Assembly (NCBI GenBank): GCA_020057405.1 | Contig: JAGVFW010000014.1 | Location: 46,852 to 110,851 of the forward strand | DNA: 64,000 nucleotides | Direction: 5' to 3' | From: an archaeon | GTDB lineage: Archaea; Micrarchaeota; Micrarchaeia; Norongarragalinales; UBA97 | Part shown: one piece after another, positions 9,657 to 17,569 of the stretch | Layout of the letters: each line of letters begins with the position of its first letter | Position numbering within the stretch: position 1 is the stretch's first letter | The notes under the pieces: model-generated | Database searches by the model: none | Told to the model about the DNA's origin: nothing | The model's input: the letters and a program-made list of their open reading frames with translations, nothing else | Made by a program: the position numbers and the translations under genes

Positions 9657-12600
9657 TGGCAGCTCCGGAAGCGGCGGCGAACAGGGAAGTCACTGTCGCC
9701 TCCCCGCGCATGAAGCTTTATCTCGGCGGCCTTAACGACGAGTTTCACCGCGCGTACGCAGTTGCAAGGCAGGCGCGCTCGAAAGGCAAGGACCCGGCAA
9801 CTGACGTCGAGATAGCACCCGCAGAGGACATGGCCGCGCGCGTCGAGGGCCTCGTCGGGCCAAAGGGGATTGCCGAACGCATTCGCGAGCACATGAAAAC
9901 CAAGGACCGCGAGGCAGCCGCGTTTGCAGTTGCAAAGGAGCTCATGCTCGAAGGCGGGGAAATCACCGCCCAGACTCTGCCAAGCGAGAAAGTCAGGCGC
10001 ATCGAGCAGGCGGTTCGCACGGGGCTGGCTCTTGTGACTGAAGGAGTCGTCTCGGCGCCAATCGAAGGCATTTCAAGAGTGCAGGTGCGCAAGAATCCTG
10101 ACGGGAGCGAATTCATTTCAATCGGCTTTGCGGGGCCAATTCGGGGCGCTGGTGGCACGGGCCAGGCTTTTGCCCTTCTCTTGGCCGACTTTTGCAGGCA
10201 GGTTGCGCACATCGGAAACTACCGGCCCCGGCAGGATGAAGTAGAACGGTACGTCGAGGAACTGAATTTGTACGCCAGACGCACGCGCGCGGGCCAGTAC
10301 GTGCCGACTGAAGAGGAAATCAAGCACATTGCAAACAACTGCGCGGTGTGCATTGACGGCGAGCCGAGCGAGGAATACGAGGTCAGCACGAAAAAAGACC
10401 TGCGCGTGACTGTCGCGGATGACACGGGCACTAAAGTCGAGATGGTGACCAACCGCGTGCGAAGCGGCGTTTGCTTAGTCATGAGCGAGGGCGTGTGCCT
10501 CAAGGCGGCTAAAGTGCTGAAAATTACGAAGAAGAACGGCCTTGACTGGCAGTGGGTTGAGAAGCTCATTAAAGTCGCGAAAAAGGACTCGATGAAGATG
10601 GAGCTAAAGCCTTCGTCAAAGTACATGGACGAGATTGTCGCCGGCAGGCCAATCTTTTCCTATCCCATGCGGCCCGGCGGCTTTCGCCTGCGCTACGGCC
10701 GCACGCCGATGACGGGCATTGCAGCAAAGGCGACGCACCCCGCGACGATGGTGGTGCTTGGAGAATTTCCGGCAATCGGCACGCAGCTAAAGGTCGAGCG
10801 GCCCGGCAAGGGGTGCGTGATTACCCCGTGCTCCGACTGCGAACCGCCCATAGTCAAGCTCGCTAATGGTGACGTCGTGCGCGTGAATAGCGCCGAGGAA
10901 GCGCGCGTTCTAGCGCCAGTGATTTCTGAGATTCTCTTCATCGGCGACTTGCTCGTCAACTACGGCGATTTTCTAAAGAGCAACCACGTGCTCGTGCCCT
11001 GCGGGTATAACGAGGAGTGGCACTCGCTTGAACTGGCGGCAAAGGGGATTGAGCTGACGCCTGCACAAGCGAGGCTGCAGCCTGCCGAAGAGGCACTCGA
11101 GCTGTGCAGGACTAAAGGCGTGCCCCTGTCACCTAGGCTGACTTTCTTTTGGAACGACGTCTCGGCACAGCAAATGCAGGAGCTGGCAAGCTGGCTTGAC
11201 GCCGCGAAGTACGAGAGTTCCAAGGGGCTGCTGCAGGCAAGCATGGCGGGGCCAATTGAGGCGAAGGCCAAGCACTGCCTAGAGGAACTGGGCGTGCCCC
11301 ACCGCGTGACGGAAGGCGAGATAGTCATTGGCAGGGACGAGGCGCTCGCGTTGCTCGTATCAATGGGCATGCTTGCTGCAGACGGGAGCAAAAAGGGCCT
11401 CGAACGATTTAACGCGGCGTTTGACGCGCAAAAAACGGGCTTGCAAATTATTGTTGACGCTGCCACCGTGCAAGTGCGAGACAAGTCGGGAACTTACATT
11501 GGCGCGAGCATGGGCCGACCCGAGAAAGCCAAGCCACGAAAGATGAAGCCGCCTGTGCACGCCTTATTTCCCGTTGGCCTGCACGGCGGAAAGCTAAGGA
11601 GCCTAGTGAAGGCAGTAAAGAGCATTGCCGAGGCGGATGTGAAGACGGCCGAACTGGAATTAAACTACCGCGCGTGCCCCGACTGCCAGAAGGAGACTTG
11701 GGAACTCTTGTGCGAGTCTTGCGGCGTGCACACTGTTGGTGCAAACAAGTGCTTCAAGTGCGGCAAGCTCTTTGTCGGCGAGCTTTGCTCCTGCGGTGGC
11801 GAGGGCTCACCAGCTGGCAAGCAGCCCATTTACTTGGAGCGGGCGTTTAGAAGCGCGTGCGAGCGCACCAACTGCAAGCCGGTTGAAGTCAAGGGAGTCG
11901 TCGGCCTCATTTCGGATGCCAAGACTGCCGAGCCGCTTGAGAAGGGCGTGCTTCGCGCGGCGCACGATGTTTCAGTCTTCCGCGACGGCACCATCCGCTT
12001 TGACGCGACTGAAATCCCGCTCACGCACTTCACTTGCAACATGGCAGGCATCACGGTAGGCCAGGCGCGCGAGCTGGGTTACGAGGAAGACGCGTTTGGC
12101 AAGCCATTAGAAGACGAGGGCCAGTGGGTCGAGCTAAAGCCGCAGGACATGATTCTCCACGAGGACGCGGGCGAGTACCTCATGCGCACGGCGCGGTTTG
12201 TCGACGACCTCCTGGTTACTTTCTACGGCATGTCTGCGTACTACAAGCCGCAGACCGTGCGCGACATGATTGGAAAGCACGTCGTTTCGCTTGCGCCCCA
12301 CACTTCAGCCGGGGTTTTATCCCGCGTCATCGGTTTTAATCAAGTTCGCGCGATTCTCGCGCATCCTTACATGCACTGCGCGTGCCGGCGAAACGCCGAC
12401 GGCGACGAGCTTGCGATAATGCTGCTCTTGGATGCGCTCTTGAACTTTTCGCTCGCCTACCTGCCCGCAAGCCGGGGCGGGAAAATGGACGCGCCCCTCG
12501 TTCTTTCAAGCGAGATTAACCCGTCGCAAGTGGATGACGAGGTGCACGCGATGGAGTCAGTGTGGGGCTACCCGCTTGAGTTCTACGAGGCTGCGGCAAA

Positions 12601-13138
12601 ATTCACGCCCCCGGGTGAAGTCAAGGTAGAGACGATTGGCCAGAGGCTTGGCACGCCGGGGCAGTTTGAGGGCATTGGCTTTACAAACACCTGCGAGTTT
12701 GAGGGGGCGCCCTACCAGAGCGCTTACGTGCGGCTTGGGAGCATGGCCGAGAAGCTCCAAATCGAGCTTGAGTTGATGAGCAAAATCCGGGCGGTCGACA
12801 CTGCGGGGGCCGCCGAGCGCATCCTGCTTTCGCACTTCTTCCCCGACATTTACGGCAACCTGCGCTCGTTTAGCAAACAGAGCTTTAGGTGCGTGGAGTG
12901 CAACTTCAAGCACAGGCGCGTGCCCCTCATTGGCAAGTGCAGAAAGTGCGGCGGCAAGCTTCTCCTCACCATCAACCGCGGTGGGGTCGAGAAGTACTTG
13001 AAATTAAGCAAGGCGGTTGCGGAGAAGTACGGCTTGCCCAACTACCTCAAGCAAAGGCTAATGCTTTTGGGGAAAGAAATCGCGAGCATTTTCGAGAACG
13101 AGCAAGTCAAGCAAGTGACGCTGGCGGAATTCGTCTAG
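9656..13138 (+). CDS. polC: DNA polymerase D large subunit (DP2)
   Basis: ~1160 aa; AHPYMHCACRRNADGDELAIMLLLDALLNFSLAYLPASRGGKMDAPLVLS, C-terminal zinc clusters; no intein-sized insertion seen. Confidence 0.96.
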   Translation: MAAPEAAANREVTVASPRMKLYLGGLNDEFHRAYAVARQARSKGKDPATDVEIAPAEDMAARVEGLVGPKGIAERIREHMKTKDREAAAFAVAKELMLEGGEITAQTLPSEKVRRIEQAVRTGLALVTEGVVSAPIEGISRVQVRKNPDGSEFISIGFAGPIRGAGGTGQAFALLLADFCRQVAHIGNYRPRQDEVERYVEELNLYARRTRAGQYVPTEEEIKHIANNCAVCIDGEPSEEYEVSTKKDLRVTVADDTGTKVEMVTNRVRSGVCLVMSEGVCLKAAKVLKITKKNGLDWQWVEKLIKVAKKDSMKMELKPSSKYMDEIVAGRPIFSYPMRPGGFRLRYGRTPMTGIAAKATHPATMVVLGEFPAIGTQLKVERPGKGCVITPCSDCEPPIVKLANGDVVRVNSAEEARVLAPVISEILFIGDLLVNYGDFLKSNHVLVPCGYNEEWHSLELAAKGIELTPAQARLQPAEEALELCRTKGVPLSPRLTFFWNDVSAQQMQELASWLDAAKYESSKGLLQASMAGPIEAKAKHCLEELGVPHRVTEGEIVIGRDEALALLVSMGMLAADGSKKGLERFNAAFDAQKTGLQIIVDAATVQVRDKSGTYIGASMGRPEKAKPRKMKPPVHALFPVGLHGGKLRSLVKAVKSIAEADVKTAELELNYRACPDCQKETWELLCESCGVHTVGANKCFKCGKLFVGELCSCGGEGSPAGKQPIYLERAFRSACERTNCKPVEVKGVVGLISDAKTAEPLEKGVLRAAHDVSVFRDGTIRFDATEIPLTHFTCNMAGITVGQARELGYEEDAFGKPLEDEGQWVELKPQDMILHEDAGEYLMRTARFVDDLLVTFYGMSAYYKPQTVRDMIGKHVVSLAPHTSAGVLSRVIGFNQVRAILAHPYMHCACRRNADGDELAIMLLLDALLNFSLAYLPASRGGKMDAPLVLSSEINPSQVDDEVHAMESVWGYPLEFYEAAAKFTPPGEVKVETIGQRLGTPGQFEGIGFTNTCEFEGAPYQSAYVRLGSMAEKLQIELELMSKIRAVDTAGAAERILLSHFFPDIYGNLRSFSKQSFRCVECNFKHRRVPLIGKCRKCGGKLLLTINRGGVEKYLKLSKAVAEKYGLPNYLKQRLMLLGKEIASIFENEQVKQVTLAEFV

Positions 13139-13608
13139 AGCCCGTACCAGCGGCGGAGTGCCGCAATCGCCAAGTACCAGTGGTCCTGCGCTTCGCCCGA
13201 AAGGCCGCTTGGCTTGAACCGCGGAATCAGCATGGTGAAAACTTCGCGAAGCAGCTTGGCGTCTGCCTTGCCCTCGATTGGCGTGCTTACGGTGGCGTGG
13301 ATTTGGGGGTCGTCGTCCTTGATTACTCTCTGCCAGTAGTCTTTGGCGTCGTCCTGGAAAAGGCAGGATTTTCCTAACAGCGTCGGCTCGGAGTCTTGGG
13401 GGACCGCGCCGATGTGGAGGGCCGGGCCGTTGAGCTTGTCGTGCATGATTTCAATGACTATGTCGTGCTCGTCGCGGTGGTCGAGCTTGGCGGTGAAGAA
13501 ATAGACATCCCCGTGACCGGTTTGGCTAAACGGTATGCGTTTGGGGATGAAAATCCCCTCGCGCTTTAGCAAGTCAAGCTTGAGGGCGGCAAGCGGGTGT
13601 TCGGCCAT
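13135..13608 (-). CDS. Hypothetical protein
   Basis: 157 aa ORF convergent with polC, 4-bp overlap. Confidence 0.65.
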   Translation of the reverse strand: MAEHPLAALKLDLLKREGIFIPKRIPFSQTGHGDVYFFTAKLDHRDEHDIVIEIMHDKLNGPALHIGAVPQDSEPTLLGKSCLFQDDAKDYWQRVIKDDDPQIHATVSTPIEGKADAKLLREVFTMLIPRFKPSGLSGEAQDHWYLAIAALRRWYGL

Positions 13609-13627
13609 GAAGCTAGTTTGGCCCCGG

Positions 13628-13900
13628 CTATAATTTAAGCCCTGCTAGGTGCAGGAGGATGAGGAGTCCCACGCCGGCCAGGCCCAAGACGGCCGTTACC
13701 AGCACGCTAAGAAAGTTGATTCCGATTTTGATGCCGTAGGCGCCGCCAAGCCAGTTGACGAGAATGAGTGCGATGAGGCCGATGACGGTGTTGACCAGAA
13801 GCTTGCGCAAAAAGCCGACTAGGAAAATCGTGATTGCGATGAAGGCGATTGCGATGACTAGTAGAATCCAAATCGGGATTGCGAGGAACTCAAGAACCAT
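13628..13900 (-). CDS. BofA-like small membrane protein
   Basis: 90 aa, hydrophobic: LLVNTVIGLIALILVNWLGGAYGIKIGINFLSVLVTAVLGLAGVGLLILLHLAGL. Confidence 0.7.
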   Translation of the reverse strand: MVLEFLAIPIWILLVIAIAFIAITIFLVGFLRKLLVNTVIGLIALILVNWLGGAYGIKIGINFLSVLVTAVLGLAGVGLLILLHLAGLKL

Positions 13901-14027
13901 CGGGTCTCATCTTCTCCTTTAGTTTTCGGTAGACTCCCATCAAAATGAAGACCGCGACGATGGCGCCGATGCCCAGGGCAAGCAGGAACCAGATTGGAAT
14001 CGAGTCGAAGTTGTCAAAGAGCGCCAT
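13890..14027 (-). CDS. Small single-TM protein, translationally overlapping the BofA-like gene
   Basis: Hand translation: MALFDNFDSIPIWFLLALGIGAIVAVFILMGVYRKLKEKMRPDGS*; below the ORF-track cut-off; 11-bp overlap with the next gene. Confidence 0.65.
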   Translation of the reverse strand: MALFDNFDSIPIWFLLALGIGAIVAVFILMGVYRKLKEKMRPDGS

Positions 14028-14075
14028 TTTTTCACCAAAAAAATATTGTTGGAGCCGCTTTGGCCCCGAATGATT

Positions 14076-14246
14076 TTAGCAGTCGTGCGCCATTACGGTC
14101 TGCCTGCCGTTTGCCTTCGCGCGCGCTGCAGCTGCGCCTAGCAATGCCGCAACCTGGCGGTCAAGCGCTTCGAAAACACTGCCTGAAGTTCGCATGCCCT
14201 TCTTCTTGAAAAAGTCTCCAACTTCGCTCTTTACAACAAGTCCCAT
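14076..14246 (-). CDS. Small histone-fold-like protein
   Basis: Hand translation (56 aa): MGLVVKSEVGDFFKKKGMRTSGSVFEALDRQVAALLGAAAARAKANGRQTVMAHDC*; ALDRQVAALLGAAAARAKANGRQTVMAHD matches an archaeal histone-like half-fold; not in the ORF track. Confidence 0.75.
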   Translation of the reverse strand: MGLVVKSEVGDFFKKKGMRTSGSVFEALDRQVAALLGAAAARAKANGRQTVMAHDC

Positions 14247-14371
14247 CGCAAAACACCTCGGAGAAAGGAGGGCGGGGGCGGATAAAAAGGCTTTTGGTGG
14301 CCGTTTGAGACGGTTTTTGGCAAAAAGCTCTTAAGCGCACGCCGCGAAGAATGGCTTGAGGATTAGCGCCG

Positions 14372-15028
14372 GTGTACTATAGACTCAAGGATTTCATCAA
14401 CGCGAATTGGGACCGGATTCCTGCCGGTCGCAACATCAGGCGGGATCAGTGTGTGCTAAGAAAGCACGACAACCTCGTCATTACGAGGCCCACGGTGGCA
14501 GTAGTTCGAAAAGCGCGCGCCATTCGCGACTATAGGGATACCGAATTCCGCGTGATTGCGTGGCCGCACCCTTCGCTCTCGCACGAAATCGAGTTGTCGT
14601 CCAAAATCGCGGGAAACTTTCCAGGCAGCGACGCGCCCGGAGCGATTGGCACGCTGCGCTTTTCAGTCGGGCGGTTCAAGACCCGCTTGTCGCGCCACAA
14701 GTACAAAGTGGTGATGGAGTATGGCCAAACGCATTACAAGACGAGCCCCGAGTACCCCGGCGACCCGACGGTTAGCCGTGAGATTGCAGACGAGCACACT
14801 CGCTGGCGCCGGCCCTCGCTTGTGCACGCGATTGAGTTGGCGGCGCAGCTTGGGACCGTGTTCTTGATTGACATCAACAGCTTCGACCTCCAGCGCCACT
14901 TCCACCGCGTTCACCCCAAATTCCTGACGTCGTTTGAGAAAGACTTGAACGCGGCAGTAAAGCAGACGGGCGCGCAAATGGTCAGGGACGAAAACCACAT
15001 TGTCATACGGCCGGCAAGCAAAAAGTAG
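14372..15028 (+). CDS. Hypothetical protein
   Basis: 218 aa, GTG start; no motif recognised. Confidence 0.6.
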   Translation: MYYRLKDFINANWDRIPAGRNIRRDQCVLRKHDNLVITRPTVAVVRKARAIRDYRDTEFRVIAWPHPSLSHEIELSSKIAGNFPGSDAPGAIGTLRFSVGRFKTRLSRHKYKVVMEYGQTHYKTSPEYPGDPTVSREIADEHTRWRRPSLVHAIELAAQLGTVFLIDINSFDLQRHFHRVHPKFLTSFEKDLNAAVKQTGAQMVRDENHIVIRPASKK

Positions 15029-15034
15029 TGGCCG

Positions 15035-16609
15035 CTATTCCGGCGCTTTCTCGACGCGCGTGACGGGCTCGCCTGCGTCGTCGAACTTTAGCGTGCCAGC
15101 GAAAAGCTGTCGAATGGTGTCGGCGAGCTTCTTTGCGGGGAGGCGCACTTGCTTTGTCGTCTCGCGGTCGCGCATGGTGACGGTGTGGTCCTTTAGAGTG
15201 TCGTAGTCGATTGTGACGCAGTAGGGGACGCCGACTTCGTCGTAGCGCGCGTAGCGCTTGCCGACAGAGCCGCTCGCGTCGTATTCTGCGCGGAACTCTT
15301 TTTTGAGTGCTTCGAAGACTTGCATTGCCTTTTCGTCAAGGCCGTTTCGCTTCATGAGGGGCAGGATGGCGATGTCTAATGGCGCGACTCCGTGCTTTAG
15401 GTGGAGGACAATAGTGCTGCCTTCGCCTGAGGCGGCAGCGGCGCCTTCGCCGAAAGCGTCGAGGAGGAGGGTGAAGATGAGGCGTTCGCTGCCGAAGGAG
15501 GGCTCGAAGCAGTAGGGAACGACTTTTGCCTTGAGTTCCTCGTCGAAGACGCTCAAGTCTGCGCCTGAGTGGGCGGCGTGTTGCTTGAGGTCAAAGTCAG
15601 TGCGGTTTGCGAGTCCCGCGAGTTCCTTCCAGCCCCAGGGAAAGTCGTATTCGATGTCCCAAGTTTCGCTAGAGTAGTGCGAGAGTTCGGTTTGGCCGTG
15701 CTTTCTGGCGCGTAGTTTGCCTGGCTTGATGCCTAAGTCGTAGAGAAAGTTGAAGCACTCGGCGAGCCAGTAGGCGTGCCATCGCGTGCCGATGAGTTTG
15801 GCGGTCAGCGCGGCTTCGAGAGTCATTATTTTGCCTGGCGAGCCTTTTTCGCGCTCGTCTTGGGTGACTAGGAGGAGCTCTTGGGCGAGCATTTGCTTGG
15901 TGAGTTGCGGGCAGTCGTTTAGTTTTTGGGGGTGGATGAAGTACTCTAGCTCCATTTGAGTGAACTCACGGGAGCGAAAGACGAAGTTTCGGGGCGCGAT
16001 TTCGTTTCTGAAGCTTTTGCCGATTTGGGCGATGCCGAACGGGAGTTTGCCGCGGCTTGCCGTGAGTGCTGTCTTGAAGTTGGTGAAAATGACTTGTGCT
16101 GTCTCGGGGCGCAGGAAGGCGTCGGAAGCGGCAGTGTCTTTTGCGCCGACCTTGGTTTTGAACATGAGGTTGAAGGGTGACTTGAAGGCGAGGGAGCCCT
16201 TGCACTTGGGGCAGGCGACTTTGTGTTTTGTGAGGAGTTCTTCGAGGCTCGTGATTGAGAGGCCGTCGACGCTCTCGCCCGTTTGTTCTTCGATTAGCGA
16301 GTCGGCGCGGTAGCGCTCGTGGCACTTTTCGCACTCGACCAGCGGGTCGTTGAAGCTCTCGGCATGCCCGCTTGCTTGCCAGACTGTGGGGTGGGTGATG
16401 ATGCTGCCCTCAAGGCCGGTGACGTCGAGGCGGTGCTCAACAAAGCGCTTCCACCATAAGGTCTCGACGTTGCGTTTGAGTTGCGCGCCGTAGCCGACGA
16501 AGTCGAAGAAGCCCGCGTAGCCGCCGTAGATTTCGCTGGATTGGACTATGAGCCCGCGGCGTGAGCACAAGTTAATTACTTTTTGAGCCAAGTCTGGTTC
16601 TTTAGCCAT
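15035..16609 (-). CDS. glyS: Glycyl-tRNA synthetase, archaeal/eukaryotic (alpha2) type
   Basis: GLIVQSSEIYGGYAGFFDFVGYGAQLKRNVETLWW; LRPETAQVIFTNFK; C-terminal anticodon-binding domain. Confidence 0.96.
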   Translation of the reverse strand: MAKEPDLAQKVINLCSRRGLIVQSSEIYGGYAGFFDFVGYGAQLKRNVETLWWKRFVEHRLDVTGLEGSIITHPTVWQASGHAESFNDPLVECEKCHERYRADSLIEEQTGESVDGLSITSLEELLTKHKVACPKCKGSLAFKSPFNLMFKTKVGAKDTAASDAFLRPETAQVIFTNFKTALTASRGKLPFGIAQIGKSFRNEIAPRNFVFRSREFTQMELEYFIHPQKLNDCPQLTKQMLAQELLLVTQDEREKGSPGKIMTLEAALTAKLIGTRWHAYWLAECFNFLYDLGIKPGKLRARKHGQTELSHYSSETWDIEYDFPWGWKELAGLANRTDFDLKQHAAHSGADLSVFDEELKAKVVPYCFEPSFGSERLIFTLLLDAFGEGAAAASGEGSTIVLHLKHGVAPLDIAILPLMKRNGLDEKAMQVFEALKKEFRAEYDASGSVGKRYARYDEVGVPYCVTIDYDTLKDHTVTMRDRETTKQVRLPAKKLADTIRQLFAGTLKFDDAGEPVTRVEKAPE

Positions 16610-16710
16610 AAACGATGCACCTTTTCCCTGCGCCTGGAATGGTCAGTGGCAGAAAAAGCTGTTTATTGGGTTAGGCGCGAAAGCGAATTTAAAGCAGGAG
16701 GGTGGGAAGG

Positions 16711-16947
16711 CTAGCGCCGTTTTTTCCTTGCCTTTAGGTATGCCGTCATTAGCTTGCTCCACACGTGAAGCACCTTGGAACTGAGCTTTCGGTTTAGTTC
16801 CACGCAGTTCTTGCAATCTTGCGTAAATCGCCACATTTCATCTTCAGTTGCGTCAACGCTCTTGTGCTTGTCACACAAGTTCCAAGCAATTGCCAGGTTT
16901 TCAAGAGCGTCAAGCTCGTTGTTTGAGATTTCGATTTCAACTCTCAT
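16711..16947 (-). CDS. Hypothetical small protein
   Basis: 78 aa ORF (MRVEIEISNNELDALENLAIAWNLCDKH...). Confidence 0.55.
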   Translation of the reverse strand: MRVEIEISNNELDALENLAIAWNLCDKHKSVDATEDEMWRFTQDCKNCVELNRKLSSKVLHVWSKLMTAYLKARKKRR

Positions 16948-17036
16948 TCAATCACCACACTAGGTATACGACACGATGAAAATGGTTGCTTTCGGAAGTG
17001 GCTTGCCGGACAGCCGCCGCTTTAGCTTGAAGGCCG

Positions 17037-17507
17037 CTAGGCGACTCGGGTGCCGAAGTACTTGTTTAGCACAGCCGGGCCTGCGGGACTGGCGAGTAAG
17101 GTCTTGTGCCAGGTTTTTAGGTGTGGCTTGATTTCGGCGATTGTGAACTTGTAAGTTCCTTCTGCGCCCGTAAGCTTGAAAGCCAGGATTGCGTTTCTAA
17201 GCTTTTCTGCGCTGACGAAGTGAAAGTAGTTGTTGTGGACGAGGACGACGTGGTGGGCGTCATTGTTTCTCCACGCTAAAACGCCGTCGTCAATCTTCTC
17301 AAGGCGGAGGGCAACGCCCATGCCGTTAACTGATTTAACCTCAACTTTCTTGCCGTTTGAAAGCACAAAATCGTGGCCCTTGGCCTTTCCGGTCGAAACC
17401 GCGTTTGGCAGCATCAACTGGACCTTTTTTTCGGCAGCCCTACCCGCATTCTCAATTTGCCGCTGTATTTTTGGCGTCAATTTGGTTAGCTTTATTCTCG
17501 TTGGCAT
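17037..17507 (-). CDS. Putative PD-(D/E)XK nuclease-like protein
   Basis: GKAKGHDFVLSNGKKVEVKSVNG: D...ExK core. Confidence 0.55.
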   Translation of the reverse strand: MPTRIKLTKLTPKIQRQIENAGRAAEKKVQLMLPNAVSTGKAKGHDFVLSNGKKVEVKSVNGMGVALRLEKIDDGVLAWRNNDAHHVVLVHNNYFHFVSAEKLRNAILAFKLTGAEGTYKFTIAEIKPHLKTWHKTLLASPAGPAVLNKYFGTRVA

Positions 17508-17569
17508 GCAAACACCTAGCTCCCCGCCGCTTTAAATAGCTTTGACGACAATATAGTTACGAAATTTAC

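Noticed and set aside
9656-13138. Possible intein in PolD DP2
   Set aside because: Length is normal and conserved catalytic blocks are uninterrupted
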